33,683 bases of DNA. Source: Ophiothrix spiculata (Eukaryota > Echinodermata > Ophiuroidea > Amphilepidida > Ophiotrichidae). The translations under genes and the position numbers were made by a program. Shown here in pieces: positions 1 to 13,400 of this stretch (within the stretch, counting starts at the first letter, position 1; every line of letters begins with the position of its first letter). The DNA lies in assembly GCA_000969725.1 (NCBI GenBank), contig JXSR01S035113.1. The stretch is one strand, 5' to 3'. The notes beneath the pieces are model-generated. The model was given only the letters and a program-made list of their open reading frames with translations, ran no database searches and was not told the DNA's origin.

Positions 1-1223
1 ATTTTATAATTTCTTATCATCTTGGGTATCCCTTTCTTGAAGAATTACTAAAAAAATAGACAAACATTTGAAATTTGGGTGCAATTGGATAACATTGACG
101 CTATTGTTTTCTATGAAATTCAACATTCAGCCAATGCACATGTACCCAGTCACCGTTTTTGTATGAAATTTGTAGACTTGGAGCACACCCTCAACATTTT
201 GACAGTTAAAGCAGCCTTGCTCGAGAAACGCAGGCCAAAATAAAAACATAACGGTAATTTGTGCATAAAACGGTATGCTTGGTTTGTTTACATCAGTTAC
301 CATTTGTAAACATATCTTCAAACATCATTTTTGTGTGACTAAAAACTTCAGGAAATGTTTATAATAGTAGTGGTGGGTTATAAAATGTTGATGTTTTATT
401 TAAATCACTTAGGGTAAAAGCTCATTTGATGCAGTATGGTCTCCTGATCATTTTGACACCTTTTTTTTAATTGAAATCGGCCAAAAAATGAGACAGTGCG
501 GGCCGAAAAACCAATTTCTAGGAGGGGGGTCTGAAAATGTGAAATTTGACCATTTCTGGAATTCTATACCATATTTAGCAATGTTGGGGTGTATACTTAA
601 ATGTTTTTGAGGTCAAAGAATCCATTTGTACAAGTTTTGTCAACATCAGATTTTTCGCGAGTGTAAAAACGACCATTTTAGGTCAAATTAGGCTATGAGG
701 GCGCTTTTGACGATAAAACGATCATGGACATTCCAATTGTGATAATTTGAACGTCAAACAATCTGCTCAGTAAATTTGAGCTCTCTAAACCAAACGGTTT
801 GGTCATGGCGCCAATTTAAGTGAAACTCAGAACTACGCAATTTTGTGCCATAGGTTTGCGTGTAGGTCAACGAACTTTTGTTCCCTGTGTTTTCAATGCA
901 GGCGTTTTCAAAAGTAATAAAATGGTACCATGAGCAAACGAGAGCTTCATGCTGAAACTTTTAGAATATAAGGGAATGTTTACTGAGTGATGTGTCATCA
1001 TTCATATACCATAATCAAATATGAGTTGGTGAAACCATCACTAGGAAGAGTGCTCTACTATGGAGTAGGAGCAAAAATATATATTTACTAGTGAGGTATT
1101 CAAACTACAACATAATGCAATACAGTTCTGTTTCGTATGAACATGGAGGATCCATGTCCACACTCCTCAGTTGCTTAGTTCATATACCATATGAAAGTTC
1201 AAGTTCAATTCCCTTTATATATT
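1..1223. other. Upstream non-coding DNA
   Basis: No coding frame, RNA gene or inverted-repeat element is supported. The DNA is AT-rich and probably holds the PRPF38B promoter or first intron. No TATA box or initiator stands out. Confidence 0.4.
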
Positions 1224-1250
1224 ATCTCTTTCTCTCTCCTCTCTCTCTAG
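1224..1250 (+). promoter_or_regulatory. Pyrimidine tract and AG before exon 1 (possible 3' splice site)
   Basis: A CT-rich tract (ctctttctctctcctctctctctag) ends in AG exactly at the in-frame stop preceding the first coding exon. It looks like a strong 3' splice site for an upstream 5' UTR or coding exon. It could equally be a CT microsatellite in the promoter. I see no convincing upstream exon within 1-1223. Confidence 0.5.
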
Positions 1251-1274
1251 GCTGAAAGTGTAGGTGCAAGCATA

Positions 1275-1433
1275 ATGCCGCCCAAGAACAATGTCCTTCC
1301 CTTGTGGGGGAATGAAGCGTCCATGAATCTGAATCCTCTGATTCTGACCAACATCCAGTCATCGCCATACTTTAAGAATGACTTGTTTAAGCTTAAGACG
1401 TATCATGAGGTTATTGATGAGATATACTACAAG
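1275..1433 (+). CDS. PRPF38B: PRPF38B coding exon 1 (residues 1-53)
   Basis: Encodes MPPKNNVLPLWGNE through DEIYYK, the start of the PRP38 domain. It ends AAG|gtaagg, a strong donor, in phase 0. The upstream codons 1251-1274 (GCT GAA AGT GTA GGT GCA AGC ATA) are also open, and the TAG at 1248-1250 is the first in-frame stop. That same AG follows a long CT tract, so it could be a 3' splice site. Exon 1 may therefore continue from an unseen upstream coding or 5' UTR exon. Confidence 0.9.
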
Positions 1434-4400
1434 GTAAGGGATGAAGGTGAGATATGTCAAGTTTTTACCATTTTATGAAACTACACAAATATTGATCATC
1501 AGTGCTAGGTTGCATGAGAAAAAGTCTCCATCCAGAATGGGGTGATTTATTTTGGATCAGGATTTTAATGTTGGAGTGAATGTCTGTCACATGAGGGAAG
1601 CGTGGCCGAGCGGTAAGAGCACAGGTCTCGTAATACAGAGGTTGTGGGTTCGGGCCCGGCGGTTTTCGTCTCCTTGTTTCCTTGGGCAAGAAACTTAACT
1701 CTACTTGCTCCGTGTTTTGGAAGTCACGTAAAGCCGTTGGTCCCCTGTACGAAGAGTCTCCTTGATGGGGTATGCATTTCATGCAAGTACTGTGTATCAT
1801 TGATTGATTGATTGATGCAAGGGAATGTGTTTGGATGTACAGCCTCAAGGAGGGCACTGACCTTTTAAAAAGTTGGGATCGCACACCCCTTCCAAAACCA
1901 AATTTAAGTCCCCTCCCCACACCCTGGGTTGTACAGCCCAAGGTTTCTGCATTGTGAACTTAAAAAGAGGTGTGTGTATACACAGGACGTTATACATGTA
2001 TGTAAATAGAATGTGTTGATAAGCCGTCCAAGTTAAAATGATCAAATTGTTCTCAATGTTAACTGTTTTTGCAGGTATCACATCTTGAGCCATGGGAAAG
2101 GGGCAGTCGCCAAACCTCAGGACAGATTGGCATGTGCGGAGGGGTAAGTTACATTTATGAATTTATACCATTCTTGTCATTTATTATAGCTGCATATTGT
2201 AAAAGTTGAAATAAATTAATCATATTTGTGACAAAAAATCCATTATGCAACAATCACCAGTGTATACGTAGTATGATACATCTCTAAATTGCCTGTTGTT
2301 GACACACATGACAAAGCAGCTGATACCTGTAAAATGACACCACAAAGTTCCTTACAAGTGACACGATGTACACGTAGATTATATTCTAGTAAATCAAGAT
2401 AACTTCACTTTGTCATGTGTCCTTTAAGCAGGTGACCATGTCTTGGCCATTAACTCTAACCTGCGTGCAACCCTGTAAATTGCGACCAAATTCCAGGCTG
2501 ATGTGACCATGCCTCTTCTAGCAATCGCCATTTGCGACCAAATAAATTACTAATTGGTCGCCAGTGAAAGGTTAAAAACGTCCTATAAGATTACAAAACC
2601 GTTTAATTCTGATCAGCCTTGCACACTCTTAAAATACTCTTTGATGTAATTATGTTAACAAAAAATACAATTTTTAGTCAGAATTATGACTTAGTGAAAT
2701 CAACCGAAGAATTCGAAAAATTGCCGACTGAATGGCCTGTTAGAATGACAAAATCATTCTGCAGTCAATCGAATTCTGCAGTCATGCGTTGTCGACTATA
2801 CAGCATAAACGTGGTGCTAAATCTTGGATATATTATGCAATTTCGCTATAAATGAAATAGCTTTTAAGAAACAAAAATATTTCTATATAAAAGGGGTGAA
2901 TATATTTCTGTAGACATGGCTAATTTCTTGCTGAAATCAGGAAGCAAATATTACGAAAATGTTGTTTACATGAGTAGAAGATTCCTTCTGTATGAAGAGC
3001 ACCATATTCAAAAATGACATTTATTTTAAAGTTCTAAGTATTTATTCATTCATTTGTTCACAAATGTTCATTGTTAATTAATCAATCAATTTATTAATGT
3101 ATTTATTTTTATTTATTTATTTATTAAGTTATTTATTCATTTATCAAGTTATTTATTAAGTTATAAATTTATTTATTTATTTATTAAGTTGGTTTTTTTA
3201 TTGGTGACCCCTGGGTTTGAGGTCCTTATAATTTCAAAGCCTGGATAAAGATGGTGTTGCCAACGTAAAATCGATACAATACAAAGGGCGCAAAGCTAAA
3301 ATGAGTGTCATTTAATTTTTTTCATAAAAAGGGTGCACAAATAAAAAGGGCTCAATCATGTCACTCCAGACTCATTCCGCACAGTATGTGCCAATGTAAA
3401 AATACATTATAGTCAATTTAAAAAAAATAATAGAAAAATTGCTGGCGACCAAAAAATTCCCATTTAGGAGCCAGTGGCTACCATTTAATTTTTTCAGCTT
3501 ACAGGGTTGCCTGCGTGAACCATACAATAACCATACAAAAAAATTTCAAGCATACAGCATTGTATGCTAAACTGCATGATGTAGGATTACAAGCACAGTC
3601 CTTGCATGTTCAAGTTCACACAAACTTTGTGTGTTTGGCTGTATGGACTAGTAATGAGTACCTTGCCTGTTTTCCTGCGTGGTGTAGTACTATGTGCCAT
3701 GATTAGGGTAAGGGTTAAAGCTGGTTTCAGACTGTCTGTCATGATGGTCGAACAACCAGCTTGGTGTCAAAAATTTAAAGCGTGCCAACTCGCTCTAGTG
3801 GCATCTAGAAAATTTTGAGACATGTATGACAAGTCGATATATATCGATTACCCTGTCATGATGGTCACAACGACTTATCATTTTGAATTGGAATAAATTA
3901 ATCTTTACTCGTGACAGACCATCGCGGGTATATGCAAATGTGTCGTGCTAAATTACGACAGCTCAAAATTGCAAATGCTTAGTCATCTGACGCAGCTACA
4001 AGCTACAAATGCGACACCTACTCTTAAACCGCCTTTAGAGTTGACATGCTACAGTTTATTCATTTTCTGAAATGCTGTAGTTGGTGGTCAGCTGTCAGGA
4101 AAAAATCCAATTCAGCACTGTTTCCATTATGACATTGTGACCTAAATATTTCAAAGCCTCAAACATCCAAGGAGTATGAAAATGACTAGTCTTTGTTAAA
4201 GACGCTTCGAAATATTGACTCAAAATGCGCGATACGTCTAGTTAGCAAGCGCCGTGAGGCGCTTGCCATCTGCGAGCGCTGAGCGTAGCGAAGCGTGAGG
4301 CTGAGCGAAGCGAAGCGTCTTTGTGCATATCGTATTTTCTCTGTGTAAACCTAAACTGTCAATCAAACAATTGGCACCGCCTATTTGATGATCAATGGCG

Positions 4401-7400
4401 AACGAGATAAAATAGTCCCATTGCACTGACTTGATCAGATTATGCAGAAAACTTTGTCTAGAATTTCGTAGTTATTATCTTTTTATGAATGAAATTTAGG
4501 TGAAATGCATTATACCGGTAGTCAAAACGTGAATAAAATCAGTAATGTTCTATCTTAACAAGACCAGCCTGAGTTTCGGATTGCAAAAAAGTCATCTGCG
4601 AGCGATCGGCACCGGTCATTATCATGGTCAAGGTTGAAGGTGAACATTCATGTCATGTTCATGATGGTTTGGAAAATCCGCAAAGAAATTAAACTCAATT
4701 CTAGCATAAAATAAAATAAATGATCATCTTAGGAAACACCAGAATCTGGGTTTTCAACCTAATGGATAAAAAATGGCAATGAAAATTTAATGATGGTTGT
4801 CAAATTGTGAGAACGCAGCAAACATGGGGACTTAAAGAAATAGTTCTGGCTTACTAACCTTTATCATGCCCACAGCTCGGGAAAAATCACTATCAAAAGT
4901 CGGAAACTCCAATCAAAAATAACAGAGATAATTCCAAAAACATATAGTATATCCAGTATCAATAGTTGTCCTTGAACATACCAGGCCAGTTGTCCGACTT
5001 GTTATTTCGACCATAAACAACACATGGTCATTCTGATCCAACATGCAATGTGTACTGTACGGTATCAGTGTACAGGTTCCGGTCATGTAATCGTAAATAT
5101 AGCTCCATGATCCAAGTATATAGATGAAAATTTTGGCTCCTTTATGATCTAATTGCTTGTATGATTTCTATAATGTAAAAACATTAACATCCAAACAATT
5201 TAACCATATAGGAAATGATATATCTGCCCCGATATCTGCACAAAATTGTGGCATCATTTGTCCACTGAGCGTCACTCATGGCGGCCATCACAATTGACTG
5301 AGTGGCATTTCACTGCTGATCGCAGTGATCGGAACCTTCACATCATGCACCTAAAATTACTCCGCGCGGTAAAATCATAATAATGATGTCATAATTGACC
5401 AATCAGCAGCTAGAAATTCCCGTCGATATTAAACAATAAGATTATTTAAGGAAAGGCGTTGGATTTGCCGCTAGTTTTAGAGGGCGATATATACATTATA
5501 ATATACCGAACCCTGTAATACAACGCCTTGGAGAAAGGCTAGAAAATGACAGTCCAGTTAGTTTAAGAGTCATTCTCTCTGTAGGTAAAATTCAGCTTTT
5601 TTGTTGTTGTTTTACTTTTGCTCTCAGAGCCCTTCTTTGAGCTCAGTTTACTTTGCTAATTCAAAAGCATATCATGACTGGGTAAGTCGTTATGAGTCTA
5701 GTTTGATTTTCAACACAGCTTCACTGTTTAGATGTGACACCGTTCAATTGATTATTTGAAATAGGCAGTTTTATTTTGCTTTTTAATTTGCTTCTTTCCC
5801 CCGTGTCATCTGTTTACCATGTTTATCAAGATTTTTCAATACTTGTATTGTGGTAATCATTAGGGTTAAGTTAGAGTTGTAGTGGTTTCATAGTTAGTTA
5901 ACAATAACACCAGTGACCATGATGACATCAATGATATCAGTTATCCAATGTCAACCTAGGCTACTTGGCAAATATTCTGACATAAGCTAATACATTGATG
6001 TTGTTTTTGGTCACAACAACACATTAAAATGATTGGATTGAATGCAGATCTTTTTCGTGATGACCCTTCTAGAAAATATCCAAATAAGGTCTACTTCGTT
6101 GTGACAACTCTTTTGAGTTGTAAAAGATTTTGTCATCTGCCACAGCTTCATAACAAAGTGACACCTACTTTAGAACAGCCCTTGGGCTTTTTTAATTAAT
6201 GGTTAAGTATTAGTTCATATATTAGGGAAATAATTAGAATTTCATGCATTATTGTAGGGAGTATTGACTCAAACTAGTTATTAAGAAAGATTTTGATGGA
6301 AGAGCCAAATTTTCACATTTTATGACTTATGACCTATAGAACACAAAACTTGGAATCACTAAACTTCTGAATAAAAGAAACATGACCCTCAAGGATTTGT
6401 CTTTGTTTGGAAGATATACAACAGTAATTTAGAGAGTTATATAGGACATAAGAGGTTATGGTTCAAAAGACTGCTTGCTACCTTTTGGTATACTGTCATC
6501 AGGAACCTTCACAGTTAATTTAAACCAAGCAAGGTGCTTTGCTGGTGACCGTAGCCAATCTGCATTTTTATTTGGATTCGGCTTCCCGCAACACTCCCCG
6601 ATATTACTCTTTTGATTGAAGCAATTGAAGTGGGGCGCCTTAGTGTGATGGTTAGCGATCTCGCCTCACACGCATCGGGCCCGGGTTCGATTCTCGGAAT
6701 CTTTGCTTAGACGTTTATCTGACTTAGTGGTAGCATTGGGCAGATATTCTAGATCTACTCTGCTCCTTACATGAAGTATTTAGAGTTGGGTAAATATTTC
6801 ATGAGAGATCGTCGTCCTTCGGAGGGGAGGTAAAGCCGTCGGTCCCATGTGCAGAAGAGTAATACCTGTACATGTAACTGCAGCAATATTGGAAGAAAGA
6901 AAGTATATGTCTAGCTGAAGAACCCATTTTATATGCTGTTGTAGGACTTAACTTACAACCACAAGCTTCACTGGTATATGTTGTCCTAAGTAAACACTAT
7001 TGCTGCAGCTTTTTATATCTTTGCAAGTCACATACACTTGTGCAATTTGGTAGATATATTTGTTTTCACTGGTAAGGTAGTGGCATTTAGTAGCTTTATG
7101 ATGGTTCAAACATATGCGAAAAATGTCTTGGAAAATGAAAGTGAAGACTAGATAATCAATCAGAGACCACTTTTGGATAATTAGTCAATTAAGCATTTAA
7201 AAGTTTTGCCATACAGCTGTGAACATTGTATACCATTAAAAATAGAGATAATCGACCAATCTATCCATAAATTTTTTGCCATAAGGAAAAAGCAAACAGC
7301 TTTTTCAACGGTCAGGGAAATTTTGTGTCATATATTTGCTCTTGGCCCTCAAAATATTTTAAAAATTTGTAGTGAACAATGAACATGACATTGTACAATC

Positions 7401-10400
7401 TGGCGTGTATTCCAGAAAGGTGTTTAGCTAAAACACAGTTTTAACTGAGTACCAACTGTCTAGGAATGATACGCACTGTTGCAACTTTCAAGTGGAACAG
7501 TTCAATGAGCCATGCTGTTGTTGAAAAAATAAAACCATGGTTTAGCTAAACAACTTTCTGGAATATGGGCCTCTGTTTTTTATTTTTTTATTCAGATGCC
7601 CAAATATCAGAAGTGTGGAAACTTGTACCAGCATTAATCTGTAACATTACCCTTTTTTCTTGTGTCTCTGGTTGTACATGCCCAACTCAAGTCTCCATTG
7701 ACATATATCTTAATCTTTCTATTCAAATCTTACTCATCTAGTTATACAAATGTTTGAAACCAGCTTCACAGATCTTGGATATAATCTCTATTGTCAATCT
7801 TATGTGATTTTCTTTTGTAGGTACGTGGTGTTGGTGCAGGTGGTATAGTGTCATCAGCCTACTGCTTATTATACAAGCTGTACACACTCAAGTTAACACG
7901 GAAACAAGTGAATGGTCTACTAACACACTCTGACTCACCATACATACGTGGATTAGGCTTTATGTATATCAGGTACGTGTGTCTTTTGATTTTGGAATCT
8001 TTGTTGCAACAAGCACAAAGAGTAAATTGATTACTTGTTTTGATAGCAGCGGCAATTAAGTTCATAACAACTTTGTTTTGACAAATATACATATAATATC
8101 TACTATAGGTCAAACAAAAAGTGATTGGACAGCGTGAACAAAAATCCATATTGCAGGACCCATTACTTGTAAATACAACCCCACTATATATTTTTGTTTA
8201 TTGTCATATCCAATGGGTGATTTTATCATTGACCTTCTCTGTTCTTTTCCCGCCCTCCCTACCCTGACCTTTATTATAAACAAAAATCCAGAGTGCAGGT
8301 CCCCATTGTTTGTATATGGACCCCCTACCATGGATTTTTGTATAAATTGTCCAATAAATTTTTATTTTGCCTGTAATATCATAGATTTAGAGTGGAGATC
8401 CCAGACTTTGTATACCAGTCTGTGTAATGGCGTCGTCAGCCATGGACTTGGTTCCTGCCAAAATCAACTACAGGTGCTGATATTCGGTTGTGGGTAAAGA
8501 CAACCTGTGTAAATTTTACGCTCATGATATGTCAACCTGCACACAATGCGTGCTTTCAACTTTTGTTCATCATAAGAAGATAAAATGGATCATTGGCTAA
8601 TAACCTAAGTACCTCATTTTTAATCCCCATGCCAGAATTAAAATGGCGACAAGTCTGTGGTCTCAATTCTAAATCTATGACTAGTATACATTTAAATTCT
8701 ACTGCAGTGCAACAGCTTGAAAATGAGACGATGGTTTCCTTTACCAGAGCTGCAACAAATTAAGCAACATGAAACTTTCATTATTGAAAATTTGAAACTG
8801 GCATTGAATTTTTTTAAACCGAATTGCTTAGGATGTTCATAACAAGAAGCCAGTCATTCACCCCATGTGAGGTAAATTCCACCAAAACACCTCCCTAAAA
8901 GCTTTATGACCGTTCTATTTTAGTTTGCACAACCACAATTAGGAGATGGTTCAATGAAACACAAATTTTGACCAAAATATATTTGATTTTTATTGTTTAT
9001 CATTTATGCTTTAACTGCTGCACTGTATGTATTTAGTGTGATTTTACAACATTTGCAAAATATGAAATCTTGATGACTCAGAACTGAAATTTGTGTGAGG
9101 TTATTTCTTTTCTGCTTCTAAGGGAATTGCTTTAGGTAAAAAGTTCAGAGGAGCATTCATTATTTTAGCCAGTAAAAATATATAAATTTCTGAATATGCG
9201 TTATTTCTTTTCAGGTATTCCCAACCCCCTCCAGATTTATGGGATTGGTATGAAGAGTACTTGGAAGACGAAGAGGTGAGGGCACATTCAAATGTAGAAA
9301 AAAAATTGAAACGTAATTTCGAAATTTCCCAATTCACAGATGTATCAATTTTTTGTAGGCCTACTGGTCCCAGAACTATAATTATAAAGTACTAGGACTT
9401 GAAATATTGATATGAGTGATTTTCTAGTTCATTAGATTCTTTGTCATTTTGCACTAAATTTAGAGGTTATTTGTTGAAAAATTACAGGTTTGCTTCACAT
9501 ATATAATAAGTCAAGCTTCTCAAAATGTGTGCTTTTGAACATTCACTCAAAGTATTGGCAGATGAAGCAAAGATGCATGTCACAATTTGACTGTAAATAG
9601 GATCTACTTTGTACGAACGAGGTGAATTAAGATATTTAGACCATATACCAGATGACATTAAATGATGTCATGTGCTGTAAAGTGAGTAATTTTCGCTAGG
9701 GATTTATTTTCACTAATTTAGCTAGGTTGCAAAATCGCTAAATTTAGTCCCTCGTCAACATTTTATTTACCATTGTAACTAATGTAGAATGTTCTAAATC
9801 AGTGAAATTTAATCTCAGCAAAAATGTTGATAAGTTGAAATTCGCCAAATTTTGTCCTCGCCAAATTAAACCACTTTACAGTATCAATTTTATAGTTGGC
9901 AACAGCATGCTTTGTGTAGGTAATGACTTTAGGAAAACATTAAACCATGATAAGGAACATGTTATATTTCCTTTTTATTGAATTTAAACATTAAATATTC
10001 TCGCATGGGGGGGGGGGGGGGGTTGACAAGAAAATATGTTGTGACTTTTAATGGAAACAAACATCTGAAATCATTAAGTTTGCAGGTAGAAATATTCATA
10101 GGTTAGCGACTCATTTTGTTAAGATTAGGTATAAAATTAACAATAAGATTTAGTTTGTTGGATATTTGACTATATGCAAAATAAACCTATATTTGTAAGA
10201 CTCACGGAGCAGACACAAAATTCACCCATCAGTTCTGTAAAGTAGTTTACATTGGCAAACTAAGGCTTTTCCATTAAATTAAGTTTCTTACTTGTCTAAT
10301 ATGTGTAAAGCAGAAGCAAGTGACTATTTAGGCCAAAAAAAATAAATTGTTATGTTGCCCTCAGCGACCGACCCTATTCAAAAATTTAAGAAAAAATATT

Positions 10401-13400
10401 AGGGTCTGGAAAGCACCCAATTTTGCTCAGATTGGGTGTTTTTTGAGAAAATATTTTGAAAATAGTGGAAAATGCACCCACATTTGGTACTTTAGGTGCT
10501 TTAGAAAAAAAAGAAAAAAAATTATTGACCGACCGACTCATTTTTTCAGAAATTCCACTTGAGGGCAACACAACAATTTTTTTTCTTGGCCTTATATATC
10601 ATCTTAATTATTGTAAATGCTGAAATGTCTAGAATACAAATTTATTATATAGGTTTGTTTTGTATGGTCGACTTTGTACTTAATTGCTCGATATTTAATA
10701 GGCAAAAACAAATGTTGTTATGTTGCCCTTTTCCAACCGACCGTAAATCAGGAAAAAATCAGGTTGGCTTTTTTTTTATTGAACAATTTTTTTCTTTACA
10801 CTTCCTGTTTCTAGCACAAAAACTCACAATGTGTTAAATTAATGAATCTTTTTGTCAGGTAAGAAATAACTGAAAAATGATCTTACTATGTCATCATATT
10901 CCTCTGATCAAGGATTATAAAGGTCAAAATCTCCTTTGGGAAAGAAGTAAAAAAAAATCCCAACCAAACAACCGACCCGATTTTACAAGAAAAAGAAATC
11001 CACAATAGGGCAACACAACAAATTTTTTTGGCCTTATGGAAGTGTACCATGTATGATGTAATTAATTATTACTAAGGTATTACATGTGCCATATTCACCC
11101 CAAAGAGGCTTCCCCTTTCAACTGCAATATACCAATGCGCGGTGTATATGAAGGGATTGACCAATATTGGTTTGAATGTGGCACACTCATTGTTATCTTG
11201 CATATTATGTTGCTAACTTCCTATTTTCAGCAAGGATAGTTATTTTAAATCACGGTGAGTTCGCAAAGTCAATTTAAATGTATTCTATATAATAAGATAT
11301 TTTAAATTTTATTAAAGTAAGAATTATATCACAGACANNNNNNNNNNNNNNNNNNNNNNNNNNNNNNNNNNNNNNNNNNNNNNNNNNGATATATCAGTGA
11401 TTCCCAATTTGTGGGTGATTGTTTAAACCTATACCTACATAGATCTCACCCAGTAAGATCCATTCTGCTTGGATGGACAAGACTTTGGGAGTCATTTTGA
11501 ATAGGACATCATGTTTTGTTCTTATTAATAAAGATTCATTAAATAGCTATATTTTAAAGCTTGGAAAAATGATCTTCATGAGCAAGTTAAAAGTATTCAA
11601 AGATTTTAGTGAAAAAGAAACCATATCAAGAAAAATAACATGGATTATACAATAAGACGAAACCTTTAGTGAGTTAATATTTTAACAGATGTAATCTGCT
11701 CATAGTAGTAGACTCTTGTATTCCCATTTTTGCTACATTTTATCGAATTCAGTAGACAGTAATATTATAAATACATCTTCAAGATCCTCAATGTCTTCTC
11801 TAAAAGCTTCCTTATATTTGACATAGTTTCAAACAAGAATTTGTTTGATCAATAGTTTCTTATCCTGTCCAAATTTTTCTAAACCATCTCTTATATACAA
11901 ATTATTCTGTGATAAAACAAATCTGCCCTTCCCCATATTGTTGTCCCTCCCTAACCTAACACTTCAAAATATGCTGTTGCACTCATTGAACTTACTCTCT
12001 TATCTTGTGTGACTCCACCTGTAGGTACATGTACTAGATCTGGAACAACAAACAAACAAGTTACCATGATAACCGTTGCCATAGCAGCAGTACAACCGGT
12101 GTGGACTGGTGCGAGCTTGTTGGCCAGCCCTCTTGAATGAGGTTAAAACCTACAACTTTAAATAACAAACAGTCTCTAAGTGCTGTTTGTTAGGTGTATT
12201 TATTTAGAAATATCTATCTTTTATTTTATTTTGATGAATATCGGGGAGATAAGATCAAAATTGAATGAAAAAGAGAATGAGCTATGCTTTGACATACTAG
12301 CAAGATGTTAAAAGGGTGTAGCTGGACTAAGATGCTATAGTAAGAATTATTTGAAATAACTAGTTCTAAAGGTGGTTTCAGACTAGCTGTCGTTGCGGCA
12401 CACAACAAATTATTTGTAATTTTAAGTTGTCGTACCATAGCACGACACATTTGCATATTGCGGCAATGGTCTGTCGCAAGCAAAGTTGAATTTATTCCAA
12501 CTCAAAATATTGTGTCGTTGCGACCATCATGACAGGGTTAATCGATATATCGGCTTGTCGTACGGCAAGGAGATGCGACAAGGTTGAGTTTGCGCACTTT
12601 AAATCTTTGCTTGTCTTATGGTCGTACGACAGCACGACAGGCTAGTCTTAAACCAGCTTAACTGGTTAGCATCTCTGAAGTGTCTAATCCAAACCAAACT
12701 CTTGCATCTTGTCTATAGTCGGTGCCAGAATTCCTCATTCAGTGTTTACAAACAAAAATGCAGGGCGCTGGTCTCATTTACAAGCCACTGGACCCCAGAA
12801 TCTGAATTGTTGTTTACACTGTTCGACGAATTATGACATGGACTTAAGTATATGTCATTGACATAATCTTTTTAGAAGAGGAGGAAATCTGAAAGTTTGA
12901 AGGGAACATTTAGCATCAAAGTTTATGTATTTTATACAATTATAGACAAACCAAGAGGAAGTTAGGAAAAGAATTATGGTTAAGAAATAGATCTTGCCCA
13001 CCCTTTCTGGAGAAAGATAGTGGCCAAGTTCCGGCATCAATCAAAATGTTTGAAATCTTTGTTGAGAAGGATCTGGTGTGCAGATATATCAGTGATTCCC
13101 AATTTGTGGGTGATTGTTTAAACCTATACCTACATAGATCTCACCCAGTAAGATCCATTCTGCTTGGATGGACAAGATTTTGGGAGTCATTTTGAATAGG
13201 ACATCAGATATTTATTCAATAAAGATTTCAAATACTTTGTTCCATGCCTTTTATTTGACCAAAACCTTTCTCTGTGGCTGGTTTAGCAAGAGAGTGGTTG
13301 GCATATGGTTTATTTCTGATGCAGAAATCATAAATAAATACTATTCAAAGCCTAGGATTTAAAAAAGGCAGATAGATCACTCATACTTTTGTCAAGTTTG

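Noticed and set aside
1595-1670. Functional tRNA gene
   Set aside because: A and B boxes are present but the acceptor stem does not close and a SINE body follows.
1465-1941. 158-residue minus-strand open frame
   Set aside because: Covers the SINE at 1595-1816 in antisense; no family resemblance.
5450-5530. Hairpin from AAGGCGTTG/CAACGCCTT
   Set aside because: Only 9 bp with a 60-base loop; compatible with chance.
8201-8497. 98-residue plus-strand frame in intron 3
   Set aside because: Mostly the MITE at 8108-8371 read through; no exon borders.
13168-13362. Small frames starting MDKTLGVILNRTS / MDKILGVILNRTS at both 124-bp repeats
   Set aside because: The similarity is only the shared repeat DNA; the frames diverge completely afterwards, and an alternative frame is equally open.
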